Shown here in pieces: positions 1 through 9,558 of a DNA stretch of 52,886 nt. The position numbers were made by a program, and so were the translations under genes. Source of the stretch: a virus. Numbering within the stretch: position 1 is the first letter of the stretch; every line of letters begins with the position of its first letter. The notes beneath the pieces are model-generated. The model made no database searches. It was not told the DNA's origin and was given only the letters and a program-made list of their open reading frames with translations. The stretch covers positions 1-52,886 of IMG/VR virus record IMGVR_UViG_3300044644_001839; one strand, given 5' to 3'.

Positions 1-90
1 GATCCACCAGTACCTCCTGATCCACCAGTACCTCCCGATCCACCAGTACCTCCTGATCCACCAGTACCTCCTGATCCGCCAGTACCTCCA
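1..90 (-). repeat. Five tandem 18-bp repeats encoding a Gly-Ser-Thr linker
   Basis: Five consecutive copies of the 18-bp unit GATCCACCAGTACCTCCT, with single-base variants, fill positions 1-90. Read on the minus strand they encode GGTGGS in frame with the partial gene, so they are coding repeats that form a flexible linker. The array probably continues beyond the left edge. Confidence 0.95.
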
Positions 91-1115
91 GAACTAGCAT
101 CATCTCTTACTAATCGAGTAACACCATCATCTCCGGTTACAATTCTAAAACCTTCATCAGTTAATCTATTATCATTAAATGTATAATCAAAAGGCCCAAC
201 ACCACCATTACCGTTACCATTAGTTATCGGTATAGATATATCAGTTGGGTTACCATCCGTAACATGAATATCAATAGGTGGTGCAGGTATAATCGCAATC
301 GGCTCTAAAGTTAAATTAAATTGAACGTTAATAACATTACTGCTATTTCTAAATTTATCTCGAACGAATACCGGTAACGTCATATTCTTCGTTCCGGCTG
401 TATGATTAAACATAGGATTAAAATAATGATTTAATCGCCCAGTAATTTCACCAGTATCTGGATTTAAAATTAAATCACCGAACGAAGTTTCGGTTATAGT
501 ATTAAAAAAAGCTGAACCGTGGACTGCTTCGGGAAACGCTAATTGTAAACTTTCCGAGTCGAAATAATATTTAAAATCGGCATCAGCAAAAGTCCCACCC
601 GCACTTGCACCACCGACTATATCATAATGACCGTCAGCATAAGTAAATGGATTGAAACTAACAGTATCATCCATATTTTTATTTAATGTTGCTTTATTTG
701 CTGGTGTAGTAACGACTATGGCAGGCCATGAAACTTTAATATCGATAGTGCAATATTTTTTTGTTCCTAAATTAACAATAGGATCATTAAAATTAGCTCG
801 AATATTATGGAAATCCGCGACTTCTAATCTTAATGTTATATTTAAAAATTTAGCATTAATTCGAGATATAGTTCCTGTTATTGCACCAGTAAACTCATCG
901 ATAGTAATACCAACATCATTAGATCCAACTAATTTATATCGATATGGATGTATTCCATTATCTGCCCGATATTTAGTTCCGCCTCTAACCGTTAATGTAT
1001 CTATAGGCGAATACGAAAAAACAGAAGCTACAACCGCCGGTAACGGATCTGATGGTAATAATATAGTGGCGGCAGTAAATAATCTAGTATTTAATAGGGG
1101 TTTAGATATAAACAT
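1..1115 (-). CDS. Adhesin or tail-fibre-like protein, C-terminal part cut by window edge
   Basis: Translating the minus strand from ATG at 1115 gives an open frame of 371 codons that runs off the left edge, so the C-terminus is missing. An in-frame TGA lies three codons upstream, which fixes the start region; the ribosome site is weak (GAG). The protein has no obvious enzyme motif. It is rich in Thr, Asn, Asp and Gly, with stretches such as LNPDTGEITG and TPANKATLN that look like extracellular immunoglobulin or cadherin-like beta domains. It ends in the window in a Gly-Gly-Ser-Gly-Gly-Thr repeat. It follows the large fibre gene in the same direction and is separated from it by a terminator, with a CATAAATA box at 1169-1176. 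I infer a virion surface protein; the family is not recognised. Confidence 0.7.
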   Translation of the reverse strand, partial: MFISKPLLNTRLFTAATILLPSDPLPAVVASVFSYSPIDTLTVRGGTKYRADNGIHPYRYKLVGSNDVGITIDEFTGAITGTISRINAKFLNITLRLEVADFHNIRANFNDPIVNLGTKKYCTIDIKVSWPAIVVTTPANKATLNKNMDDTVSFNPFTYADGHYDIVGGASAGGTFADADFKYYFDSESLQLAFPEAVHGSAFFNTITETSFGDLILNPDTGEITGRLNHYFNPMFNHTAGTKNMTLPVFVRDKFRNSSNVINVQFNLTLEPIAIIPAPPIDIHVTDGNPTDISIPITNGNGNGGVGPFDYTFNDNRLTDEGFRIVTGDDGVTRLVRDDASSGGTGGSGGTGGSGGTGGSGGTGGSGGTGG

Positions 1116-1168
1116 AATTACTCATAATGAATGGGACTTAAGGTAAGTACTAATTAGTCATAATATGT

Positions 1169-1176
1169 TATTTATG
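1169..1176 (-). promoter_or_regulatory. Possible late promoter box CATAAATA
   Basis: CATAAATA on the minus strand, one base from the T4 late consensus TATAAATA, lies 53 bp upstream of the start at 1115 and after the terminator of the preceding gene. Confidence 0.4.
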
Positions 1177-1204
1177 GGTAAAATTGATTTATCGAGGGCA
1201 TAAA

Positions 1205-1233
1205 AAATGGGGTTAATATAATTAACCCCATTT
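1205..1233 (-). terminator. Rho-independent terminator after the large fibre gene
   Basis: A perfect 10-bp stem (TGGGGTTAAT / ATTAACCCCA) with a 3-base loop is followed on the minus strand by a run of six T. It lies 22 bp past the stop of the 1511-residue fibre gene. Confidence 0.9.
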
Positions 1234-1254
1234 AATAGAATACGAAACTATTAA

Positions 1255-4200
1255 TTAGTTTGCATTATACAACTGACCTGAAATACTACCGTAAACATAA
1301 TCACCATCACAAATAAAATTAAAAATATCAGTTGCGTTAGCGCCAGACGGTGTTGGTCTGGTATTATTTTCAGTCCAAATAACTTGAGATGGCCAAGTTA
1401 TTGTATTACCGTTTGGATAGTTACCATATTTAAGAATAATAGTAAATGATCTACCGGCCGCCATTGTCATTGTAAAATTAGAATGGAATGCGATAGTAAT
1501 ATTATCGGAATTCGCATTTAATTTAAATACCGTAGCTGCAGTTAAATCAATTGTTAAAGTATTAGCCGCGGTTTTAATAACAGTTTCACTATAACCTTTA
1601 AACTTAGTATAAGTCAATTCTGATTTTGCGATAGTTAATACATCATCAGTTGAATTATATGTAACGCCAGTCATAGAATTCATAGTATATGCAGCACTAA
1701 CATAAGGAACATGATTTACTGTTCCTGATGTAAAATTCTCACCGCCATTAATATGAGCTTTCCATTCTGAAGTAATAGTTTGACCAGCAACTGGAGCTTT
1801 AGTTACTAACACTAAATTTTCAGCAGTTGGGGTTGGTCCGACTTGAACACCGTTAATTAAATCAGTATTAAAATTATCGACTTTTACTTTAGATGCAACT
1901 TTAAGTGGTGCTTCACCAGCAACGGTTGTAGTTGATTCAAAATAAGGTGCTTTAGCCCAATCTTCAAATACTGGACGTTTTTTGGCTGATAATGTACTAA
2001 TATACCATTTATAATATTCACCATCTGTAATCGCAATATTCGCATCACCGGCCATTGCAGTTACTTCGATACGTTTATGATTACTATCAGTATTCCAACC
2101 TGTTAAAGTATTATATTTTTCTTTAAATGTTTGATCTGATAATGCGGTATATAAACTATTATCAGTTACTTTAGTTATATCATTTAAACTTTCGATAGTA
2201 CTAATAGAGCCGACGGTTTTAATTTTAAAAACTCTATATAACGCCCAATTGTTTTGATCTGGATCATTATCATCATGTTTGACGAATAATGTAAATGGTG
2301 CTTTTACTGATAAATCAAGTTGAGTAGTTAAAATATCGCTATTATTATCAATAACAACTTCTTTTACTTTACCCATAATCCAACCGTACAATCTAGCTAA
2401 AGTATCATAATTACCCAAAGCTGGAACTGTTGAAGTTGAACCGTCTGCTGCATTTTCATCTATATAGGTATAGACACCAGTAATATTTTCAATAGCATCT
2501 CGCAATTCTGACTTATCTGCTTTACCGCCAGTTAAAACACCATTAATTAATTTACCATCCATTAATTCAGGTAAAGTTCTATATGCAGCATCAGTATTTA
2601 CTATACCATTATTAATATCATCCCATGCATGTTTATGTGCGGTTGGATAACGATCGTCAGTTAAACGATAATCATTACCTAAAACAACTTCTGGTTTAAT
2701 AGCTAAATTAGTAACTGGATCGATGGTAGTTCCGTCTAATGCAAATACGCCTTTAGATGATGATTGTGAACCGACATTATAATCAACCGAAGTTCCGCGA
2801 GGGCGATCTGGAATATCACTCCAAACAACATGAGCACCAACTGAGAATGGAATTTGATCTAACATAATGTAGTTATTTGCATCTAATTCCGCAATACCTT
2901 TTAATGGAGTTGATCCATTAGTTAATATAACCGCTTTATGCAAATCACCAGTTGCTATTTTACCATTTGCATCAGTTGGAATAATAACATTATTCACATC
3001 TAATGGATTACCAGCAATATTACGTTTAATGGTTGTATTATGAATTTGTGATTGCCAAATAGCATCGGTAATATCATAACCATTTAATGTTGTTGGGTTT
3101 GATGCATCGACGATTAAACCTTTTTTATTAAATTTAACTTTAGTATACGTTTTTGATGCGTCTATATTATTCAATGAAGAAACATCATTTAATATTAATA
3201 AATTTGGATATTTACTAGAATAAGATGAAACATCGCTATGAACGAAATCAGGCGACATTGCTACATTATTTCTATTAAATGCGACAGTTTCGCTATCAAA
3301 AACTGGTAATCTTTCAAATGCTAAAGTTCCAGTTGTGATATTAGTAGCGTTTGTTGTATTAATAGTAGCAGATGGAGCTAAACCATCAATATTAGCAACT
3401 TTAATTTTATTAATATAACCTTTTTGTAAATCAGCCCCAGCCCCAATAGTAAATACCCCATCCATAGGAGATAACATTTCTTTCCAAGCGCCGTCATATA
3501 ATGAATTATCAGCTAAGATGAAAGTTCTTGATGCGGCTTGAGCAATAACAACGTCACCTTTATTTGGAATGGTAGTTCCGTAATTATGACCAGTTAAATT
3601 AGATGGTGAAAAGCCATTTAATTTTTTTAGAACTGATTGTAAACTAAGATCGCTTGCTGTATTACCGACGACATATCCATCATAAGTTGAAATATCATCA
3701 CTAATAACAAAAGTATCAGTTAATGCTAAATCAGGTAATAAATGAATATCAATTTTACCGTCATTGCCTAATCGAGCGTAAGTTCCTGGTAAATTATAAT
3801 CTTTTGCTAAAACATAATTTTGCAATTGATTTGATAATTCGGTTGTTGATACGGCATCAGCACAAGCTTCACTAATAGTATTGTACGCACCGCCGTCATA
3901 AACACGACCATCTTTACCGACTCGAACCCAATTAAATTTAACAGCTGGATCAACTAAAAATTTATCAGTTAATTTTAAAACGGTACCGTTAGATGAAATA
4001 ACATCGCCAGTAAAATCAGGTAACACTGCAGGAATTAATTTTCCAGATGTAATATTAGATGCATTTGTCGTATCAACTATTGCTGATCGAGATAAACCAT
4101 TAATATCAGCAGCTTCCAAATAGCGCAAACTACCTTTTTTACCATTAATTGAAATAACTCCAGTTTCTGGGGTTAATAATGGTTGCCAATTATATTGATT

Positions 4201-5790
4201 TGCATAATCACTATCAATCAAAATATATGATTTTTTATCAGTATTTGCAATAGCAACATCACCTTTTTTAGCATTAGTTAAATTAACTGCATCTAATTTA
4301 ACATCAATTAAATGAACATTAGTAATTGATAAAGGTGGTAATTGATTTGTATTAATTAAGCCGTCTGCATTTAACCCAGCATAACCATTTGCTCTATTTT
4401 TATTATATAAACGTTCGAATGCTAATGATTGTGAGTCAATTTCGGTTTTATTATAAACGTCTTTAATACCAAGATCGGCGATAGTTGATTTAAGTTCACC
4501 TTCATAAACTAAACCTTTATTATCGACATGAACTGAATTATACCAGCCTGGAAGTAAACTTTTTTGTTTTAATGTCAATTCATTACTACCGGCGACTGAT
4601 TCAACATCACCCCAAAATAGAGGTAATCTACCAACAGATAACGTTCCTTTAGAAATTAAACTAGCATTTGTTGTATCAACTCGAGCTGATTCTGCTAAAT
4701 TATTGATATCATCATAATCTAAACGCGATATAGTTCCGGCTTTATTATTAATTGAGCTAACTTGGCTAACCGGTTGCAATAATTCAACCCAATCACCTAT
4801 CGCAACTGGAGATGAAACATGTCGTCTAATATAAGTTTTACGTTGATCTAAAGTAAGAACAACATCACCAACCTGACTTACTACATTAATAAGATCCGCG
4901 TCTAATGCAATAACTTGAATATTATTAGTCGTAATACTCGGTAAAAATGATGCATTAATTTTACCATTTGGCTCTAATGAAACGTAACCATTTGGTTGAT
5001 TTTTTTGTGTCGTTTTAATTGCACTATTAGATAAAACATTAAACTCAGCCGCAGTAACTGCATCTGGTGCAACTTCAGAAATAGAGTGATATTGTTCTGC
5101 GCTAACTACGACCCCAGCATCATTTAAAATAACACGATCGTATTTTTTAGATGCATCAATACCTCTAGAAATTAATCGTAAAGTTCCACCGACTGAAATA
5201 ATATCACCACCAGATGAATAAACTGGTAACATGGTTGGATCAATTTTACCATTAACGCAAGCTACATAACCACCATCAACATTTTTTTGGCTTGTTGATA
5301 AGTAACCGGCAAGTTTAGTATTAATTTCATCTGCAGTGTAAACATTCGTAATACCAGTTCGTCTAATATCCGTATATTTTGCACCACTAACAACTAAACC
5401 TTTAGTATTTACTTTAACGAAATTATATTCAGCTAAGCCATCCGCTTGTAAATCACCATCTGGGATAGTATGCGATTTTAACTCTAATTTTAAATTAGTT
5501 CCATCTACCGAAGATTCCATATCACCAGAAATTGGTGAATTAAAGCTAGGTAGCAATCTACCGGTTTGCATTTTAGATATATCTAAAGTTCCTGAACCAA
5601 ATCGTTCCCAACCTGCAGTGGTAGACCATAAGTATAACCCACTTTCAGCAGTAGCATCACCATCATATTGGTAAACAATTTCACCCATATCTAACGAGGT
5701 CATAGCTAAACGGTCGAGTTTAGACATTACCGGTAATACAAAATTAACCGAAGTGGAACCATCAATGAATTTAAACCCATCTACTAACAT
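1255..5790 (-). CDS. Large tail fibre protein with three ~200-residue tandem modules
   Basis: This 1511-residue protein is a host-recognition fibre by its make-up. After an N-terminal region it carries three tandem modules of about 201 residues, beginning near residues 267 (NGYVSLEPNGKI), 468 (NGYAGLNADGLI) and 669 (GTYARLGNDGKI). Each also contains a KGDV/VGDV...W segment and a DTTNAS/NTTNAT...GTL..LP segment; an incomplete copy precedes them near residue 172. The C-terminus (TITWPSQVIW...) resembles the ends of other long phage fibres. The ribosome site AAGGAT lies 9 bp before ATG. No late box lies directly upstream, so it is probably co-transcribed with the gene at 5848-6570. Which part of the fibre it forms cannot be told. 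Confidence 0.85.
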   Translation of the reverse strand: MLVDGFKFIDGSTSVNFVLPVMSKLDRLAMTSLDMGEIVYQYDGDATAESGLYLWSTTAGWERFGSGTLDISKMQTGRLLPSFNSPISGDMESSVDGTNLKLELKSHTIPDGDLQADGLAEYNFVKVNTKGLVVSGAKYTDIRRTGITNVYTADEINTKLAGYLSTSQKNVDGGYVACVNGKIDPTMLPVYSSGGDIISVGGTLRLISRGIDASKKYDRVILNDAGVVVSAEQYHSISEVAPDAVTAAEFNVLSNSAIKTTQKNQPNGYVSLEPNGKINASFLPSITTNNIQVIALDADLINVVSQVGDVVLTLDQRKTYIRRHVSSPVAIGDWVELLQPVSQVSSINNKAGTISRLDYDDINNLAESARVDTTNASLISKGTLSVGRLPLFWGDVESVAGSNELTLKQKSLLPGWYNSVHVDNKGLVYEGELKSTIADLGIKDVYNKTEIDSQSLAFERLYNKNRANGYAGLNADGLINTNQLPPLSITNVHLIDVKLDAVNLTNAKKGDVAIANTDKKSYILIDSDYANQYNWQPLLTPETGVISINGKKGSLRYLEAADINGLSRSAIVDTTNASNITSGKLIPAVLPDFTGDVISSNGTVLKLTDKFLVDPAVKFNWVRVGKDGRVYDGGAYNTISEACADAVSTTELSNQLQNYVLAKDYNLPGTYARLGNDGKIDIHLLPDLALTDTFVISDDISTYDGYVVGNTASDLSLQSVLKKLNGFSPSNLTGHNYGTTIPNKGDVVIAQAASRTFILADNSLYDGAWKEMLSPMDGVFTIGAGADLQKGYINKIKVANIDGLAPSATINTTNATNITTGTLAFERLPVFDSETVAFNRNNVAMSPDFVHSDVSSYSSKYPNLLILNDVSSLNNIDASKTYTKVKFNKKGLIVDASNPTTLNGYDITDAIWQSQIHNTTIKRNIAGNPLDVNNVIIPTDANGKIATGDLHKAVILTNGSTPLKGIAELDANNYIMLDQIPFSVGAHVVWSDIPDRPRGTSVDYNVGSQSSSKGVFALDGTTIDPVTNLAIKPEVVLGNDYRLTDDRYPTAHKHAWDDINNGIVNTDAAYRTLPELMDGKLINGVLTGGKADKSELRDAIENITGVYTYIDENAADGSTSTVPALGNYDTLARLYGWIMGKVKEVVIDNNSDILTTQLDLSVKAPFTLFVKHDDNDPDQNNWALYRVFKIKTVGSISTIESLNDITKVTDNSLYTALSDQTFKEKYNTLTGWNTDSNHKRIEVTAMAGDANIAITDGEYYKWYISTLSAKKRPVFEDWAKAPYFESTTTVAGEAPLKVASKVKVDNFNTDLINGVQVGPTPTAENLVLVTKAPVAGQTITSEWKAHINGGENFTSGTVNHVPYVSAAYTMNSMTGVTYNSTDDVLTIAKSELTYTKFKGYSETVIKTAANTLTIDLTAATVFKLNANSDNITIAFHSNFTMTMAAGRSFTIILKYGNYPNGNTITWPSQVIWTENNTRPTPSGANATDIFNFICDGDYVYGSISGQLYNAN

Positions 5791-5847
5791 ATTAATTATA
5801 TCCTTGTATGTTAAATACCCAAACGAGTATTAATTGCTAAAATTTTA

Positions 5848-6570
5848 TTATTGCAATGCAGCTACCGCTGTTTGCAATGCCGTTATTTGTGTTTGTTTTG
5901 CTGCCAATAATGAATCGACTTCGGTTTTTGTATATGTTGTTGATTTATCTGATTTTAATCCTAAAGCAGTCGCCATTGCTGTTTGATCTGCTTTTAACCC
6001 TAAAGCCGTTTGGGTCGCCGTGCTAATAGGTTTATTCAAATCTGAAGTATTATCTGCGTTTGGCAAACCAACATTATCTTTAGTGAATCCTGAAATTAAA
6101 GTAAAATCAGTTATTCTGGATTTTAATTGGATCCAATCTGCAGTATTTCGATAATTAAACGTTATTAACAAATACGTATAATCACCGATTATGGCAATTT
6201 CACCTTTTTTAATACCAGTTAATCCAAATAATGTTGTAAATGAATTACAAACATACGTTCTACTATTTGGGATTTTCGGTGGCCACGTAGGATCTATTAT
6301 ATCATCGATAGTTACGCCTATATAACCATCAGGCTGCATCATATTAACGGTTGCATTAACTACGTCAGTATTAGTTGGTTCAGCTACTGCAGTTTTAGTT
6401 CCGCCAGTTTTTTTATATAACTTATATGGATTATCGGTTAGTAAAATTAACCCATCAGTAAACGTTGCGGTGGCATATAAAGCATTAGTAGTATTTTGAA
6501 TTATATGGGATGTACTAGTACCCATTAATGTATTTAATTTATCGATAATCATATGAGTGTTATTATCCAT
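5848..6570 (-). CDS. Small tail fibre or fibre-attachment protein
   Basis: This 240-residue protein ends in two ALGLKADQTA / ALGLKSDKST repeats and a coiled-coil-like tail (LAAKQTQITALQTAVAALQ), typical of trimeric phage fibres. A middle segment (GIKKGEIAIIGDYTYLLI...DWIQL) resembles the KGDV...W units repeated in the adjacent 1511-residue fibre, so the two proteins are related in part. The start has only a weak ribosome site; an internal Met follows six codons later. A late box at 6590-6597 lies 20 bp upstream, so it appears to be the first gene of a late fibre operon. I infer a partner or proximal piece of the large fibre. Confidence 0.75.
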   Translation of the reverse strand: MDNNTHMIIDKLNTLMGTSTSHIIQNTTNALYATATFTDGLILLTDNPYKLYKKTGGTKTAVAEPTNTDVVNATVNMMQPDGYIGVTIDDIIDPTWPPKIPNSRTYVCNSFTTLFGLTGIKKGEIAIIGDYTYLLITFNYRNTADWIQLKSRITDFTLISGFTKDNVGLPNADNTSDLNKPISTATQTALGLKADQTAMATALGLKSDKSTTYTKTEVDSLLAAKQTQITALQTAVAALQ

Positions 6571-6589
6571 TATTACTTAATATAAGTTA

Positions 6590-6597
6590 TATTTATT
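6590..6597 (-). promoter_or_regulatory. Late promoter box AATAAATA
   Basis: AATAAATA on the minus strand, one mismatch from the T4 late box, 20 bp upstream of the small fibre gene and past the gp23 terminator. Confidence 0.6.
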
Positions 6598-6630
6598 ACC
6601 CGTTATAAATTAACCAACTAATTAGGCAAT

Positions 6631-6666
6631 AAAAAACCCGCTTGATTTTCATCAAGCGGGTTTTGA
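6631..6666 (-). terminator. Rho-independent terminator after the capsid gene
   Basis: A perfect 14-bp stem (AAAACCCGCTTGAT / ATCAAGCGGGTTTT) with a TTTC/GAAA loop follows the stop of the major capsid gene by about 25 bp. Confidence 0.95.
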
Positions 6667-6691
6667 TTAAGCTAATTTATAAAATTAGATT

Positions 6692-8092
6692 TTATTGTAA
6701 GCTTAAGTTAGTAACAGTCAATTTACCATAGTAGTCAGAGCTGTTAGCTAATGAACTACGACGATCAGTAAATGATGCTTTACCATAACGTGTCATCAAT
6801 GAAATCATTGGTTGAGTTGTTGATGGATTCATAATGATACCAGAAGACATCAATGGAATATATGGACAGTAGAAATAACCTGTATCAGTTTCGCCATTAC
6901 CACCTTTATAACCAACTAAGATAGCATCATCGCCTGTACCTTGTGAATATAAACCAGATGCTAATGCATCAGTTGAACGAACGTTGTTCCACAAGTAGCT
7001 GTAAACTTTGATTTGACCATTTAAAGTACCAACCAATTTTGTATTGTTTGGACCTTGGAATGAACCTTCAACTGCAGGTGCAAAAACTGATTTAGAAGCT
7101 GTTTGCAATACAGAAACGATCATTGGAGAAACAACGATCCAGTTTGCTGAATTACGACGTGTTCTACGACCAATCTCATTCGCTACATAGTTGATTTGAA
7201 CGCCTAAGTTAGCTAAACGATCACCGACGAATGTTGGTTTGTAGTAACCAGCTGCTGCAGGAACTGAACCATCAAATGTTGAAATAGTACCAGCTAATGA
7301 CAATAAGTCAGTGATGATTTCATTATCAATCTCTTGAACGATTTCAGCTGACATAGCTTGTGTCATTTCGTTTTCGATATCTAAACCGTGTTGCGAAGAC
7401 AAATCTTGCATTGCTTCAACAGTCCAGCTAGCTTGTAATTTACGTGAGTTAGCTTCAACCGCTTGTGATACGATTTCCATACCAAAACGACGACCACCTG
7501 AACCTTCTAAGTAAGTACCACCACCGCCGTATAACGGACCAGTTGCGCCTAAACCAGTGATAGTAGCACCGGCAGTTGCATCTAAAGCTGAACCCCAACC
7601 TGTACCAGATGGTGCAGTAGCGCTTGAGAAAGTACCACCACCAAAACCACCAGTACCAGCAGTTTGAGCACCGCCAATTTGACCAGAATAAAAACGACGG
7701 ATCAAATTAACGTTACCGAACGCTTCTGAGTCAGTTGCTGTATCAATTGCACCAATACCACCATCGATATCACTAAATGCACTAGGTGCCGCAATTGAAT
7801 CTTGATATTTTAAACGCATAGAATAAACTAATCCAACTGGACCGGTCATTGGTTGAACACCAACTAACTCAGTTGCAATCGCATTAGGAATAACCCGGCG
7901 AATCATTGGAATCATAATTTTACGTAAGCCTGCAATTGCAGAAGCACTTGTAGAACCATCAGCAGCTGTTTCCGTCAGCATTTGTTTTTGGTTTTCTAAT
8001 AAAGGTGCAACCATTTTGCGTTTGTTTTCTGGTAAACCTTCAAGCAATTTGCTTTTAAGATCACCCCAGTTTTCGTTTAATTCTGTAATCAT
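6692..8092 (-). CDS. 23: Major capsid protein, gp23-like
   Basis: This 466-residue protein matches the T4 gp23 family in length and in key segments: the N-terminal core-binding region, the RKIMIPMIRRVIPN segment after it, QPMTGPVGLVYSMR, and the C-terminal TRYGKASFTDRRS region. It forms the hexamers of the T4-type head. In T4 the first 65 residues are removed by the prohead protease after Glu. Here MLTE/TAAD (Glu41) fits the (L/I)-x-E rule and is a plausible site, by inference. The scaffold gene lies just upstream in the same direction. The ribosome site AGGAG lies 11 bp before ATG, and a late box at 8130-8137 sits 38 bp upstream. Confidence 0.97.
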   Translation of the reverse strand: MITELNENWGDLKSKLLEGLPENKRKMVAPLLENQKQMLTETAADGSTSASAIAGLRKIMIPMIRRVIPNAIATELVGVQPMTGPVGLVYSMRLKYQDSIAAPSAFSDIDGGIGAIDTATDSEAFGNVNLIRRFYSGQIGGAQTAGTGGFGGGTFSSATAPSGTGWGSALDATAGATITGLGATGPLYGGGGTYLEGSGGRRFGMEIVSQAVEANSRKLQASWTVEAMQDLSSQHGLDIENEMTQAMSAEIVQEIDNEIITDLLSLAGTISTFDGSVPAAAGYYKPTFVGDRLANLGVQINYVANEIGRRTRRNSANWIVVSPMIVSVLQTASKSVFAPAVEGSFQGPNNTKLVGTLNGQIKVYSYLWNNVRSTDALASGLYSQGTGDDAILVGYKGGNGETDTGYFYCPYIPLMSSGIIMNPSTTQPMISLMTRYGKASFTDRRSSLANSSDYYGKLTVTNLSLQ

Positions 8093-8129
8093 TGTGTAAA
8101 TACTCCTAGTTTCTTTAAAAAATTAAATA

Positions 8130-8137
8130 TATTTATT
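8130..8137 (-). promoter_or_regulatory. Late promoter box AATAAATA before capsid gene
   Basis: AATAAATA on the minus strand in the short gap between the scaffold and capsid genes. It would allow strong independent capsid expression, as in T4. Confidence 0.65.
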
Positions 8138-8151
8138 GAATCGTACTAAAA

Positions 8152-9087
8152 TCAACCGAGTCCGGCTAATCTAAGAATTTGTGCTTTAATATCGACGGCT
8201 TCGCTTACAACAGTAGTTGCAGCAGGTTGTTCTTGGCCTTGCGTATCACCATCAATAATAATAGTTTCAGTAGTTGTTACATCTACTGGAGCAGCTGATT
8301 CGTCAAGTTGAGCCGATTTTGACCCAGTCGATTGATCAATGGATTCTTTAATTACTTTTTTAACATATAATTTATATGCTTCTTCTAATTTATCAGTGGC
8401 TACACTAGAAAGAATAGATTCCATCAAATCTTTTTGATAGCCAGAAAGAGGAGCAAGAACTGATTCTAATTTAACTTTACGATACAATTCTTCTTTTTCT
8501 TTCTTAACGTTTTTATAATTTTTAAACAATTTATCCAATTTTGTTTTAGCTTCAACTAATTGAGCTTCAGTTTCGCTTGGATTAACATAATGTTTATTGT
8601 ATTCGTGAGCAAAAGCTTCAAATACTTTACGACCGAAGTCTAATTTTTTCGCTTCATGAATATCAGCTTTTAATGATTTAAATTCTTCATGTAAACGAGT
8701 TTCTAAGAAAATGTCAAGCTGTTTTACTAACTGAACCATTTCTTCTTTCAATTGTTTGCCTAATGCTTTCTTTTCTTTAGCAATTTCAACAATTTTTTCT
8801 GCTTCTAGATCGCGAAATGCTTTAATGTCATTGCGCAACACTTTCATTTCCGCCAATAAGAAATCATTAACTTTACTATCAATTGCTTCAATTAACATCT
8901 CACGTTGAGTTGTATATTGTTCATGCAATTCGATTTTTGTTTGAGCAATAGTTTCAGCTTTAGCTTCTGCTACTGCAGCGTCGACCGCAGCAGTTAATGA
9001 AGCAGAAAATGCTTCTTCTAATTCTTGTTTACTTTCATCTGTCAGGATACCTGATTCTGCAAGTAATTTTTTAAGAATTTCATTCAT
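8152..9087 (-). CDS. 22: Prohead core scaffold protein, gp22-like
   Basis: This 311-residue, highly charged protein is almost all alpha-helical and coiled-coil, with long runs of Glu, Lys and Ala, as expected for the T4 gp22 scaffold that shapes the head and is later digested by the prohead protease. Its position directly before gp23 matches T4 order. I place the start at ATG 9087 (MNEILKKLLAESG) because GGGAG lies 9 bp upstream; an in-frame ATG at 9126 lacks a ribosome site. The N-terminal LLAE and several later L-x-E motifs are candidate protease sites. The C-terminus (QILRLAGLG) resembles the N-terminal leader of the protein at 20591-21835 (RILQLAGLL). Confidence 0.88.
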   Translation of the reverse strand: MNEILKKLLAESGILTDESKQELEEAFSASLTAAVDAAVAEAKAETIAQTKIELHEQYTTQREMLIEAIDSKVNDFLLAEMKVLRNDIKAFRDLEAEKIVEIAKEKKALGKQLKEEMVQLVKQLDIFLETRLHEEFKSLKADIHEAKKLDFGRKVFEAFAHEYNKHYVNPSETEAQLVEAKTKLDKLFKNYKNVKKEKEELYRKVKLESVLAPLSGYQKDLMESILSSVATDKLEEAYKLYVKKVIKESIDQSTGSKSAQLDESAAPVDVTTTETIIIDGDTQGQEQPAATTVVSEAVDIKAQILRLAGLG

Positions 9088-9207
9088 ATAAAAAATCTCC
9101 CGGGAATATAATTTAGATGTTGCCATATTTGGTTTATTTATGAGCTATAACCTGATGCAGGAATTTTCAATTGTTTACAAATATGTCTTTAAAAATTGTA
9201 ATTTAAA

Positions 9208-9215
9208 TATTTATA
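9208..9215 (-). promoter_or_regulatory. Late promoter box TATAAATA before scaffold gene
   Basis: A perfect T4 late promoter box on the minus strand, 121 bp upstream of the gp22 start, in a 200-bp stretch without other genes. Confidence 0.8.
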
Positions 9216-9224
9216 CTAATGGAA

Positions 9225-9232
9225 AATAAATA
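9225..9232 (+). promoter_or_regulatory. Possible late promoter box AATAAATA, plus strand
   Basis: AATAAATA on the plus strand, 95 bp before the small gene at 9327, arranged divergently with the scaffold late promoter at 9208-9215. Confidence 0.35.
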
Positions 9233-9326
9233 TTTGTATTAAATGGGGGAAATCATATGGTTTTTTACTAATTAAACCGATCTAAACCTAAATTTTTATC
9301 AAAGTAATGGATTTGGATAAGAAGCT

Positions 9327-9521
9327 ATGGATAACACTAAATTAGAGGATGATTTCGAGAAGCAGACGTTAATTGCCCAACATGAATTAGAGCTTAGTAG
9401 ATGTAATAAAACGATTAATTGTATGCAGACGACGATAGCTGAATTAGCTCAAAAATTACAAGCTTATCAGCAGATAGATAAAAAACAAAAGAAGAAAAAA
9501 AAGAAAAAAGGCAAAGATTAA
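9327..9521 (+). CDS. Small coiled-coil protein with lysine-rich tail
   Basis: A 64-residue protein whose first 50 residues look like one helix with heptad character (LIAQHELELSRC...IAELAQKLQAY), followed by a tail of about a dozen basic residues (KKQKKKKKKKGKD). GGATAAGAAG lies 5-14 bp before ATG. A strong hairpin terminator follows the stop. The basic tail suggests nucleic-acid or acidic-protein binding, but this is only inference. It is the sole plus-strand gene between the scaffold and Sir2 genes. The A-rich 3' end (nine A interrupted by G) is part of the coding frame. Confidence 0.65.
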   Translation: MDNTKLEDDFEKQTLIAQHELELSRCNKTINCMQTTIAELAQKLQAYQQIDKKQKKKKKKKGKD

Positions 9522-9539
9522 TAAAATCTTTGCCTTTTT
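9504..9539. terminator. Bidirectional terminator between convergent genes
   Basis: Stem AAAGGCAAAGATT / AATCTTTGCCTTT with A and T runs on either side serves both the plus-strand small gene and the minus-strand Sir2 gene. Confidence 0.9.
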
Positions 9540-9558
9540 GTTGTATTATGATTTAAAT

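Noticed and set aside
1-90. Short direct repeats as a possible CRISPR array
   Set aside because: The 18-bp units are contiguous with no spacers and translate in frame as GGTGGS, so they are coding repeats.
652-1146. Plus-strand open frame of 164 codons near the left edge
   Set aside because: It lies opposite the partial adhesin gene on the minus strand, whose composition and continuity are protein-like; the plus frame has no ribosome site or recognisable content.
9490-9512. A-rich run as a programmed frameshift site
   Set aside because: The frame ends a few codons later at a terminator, and the other frames give no useful extension.
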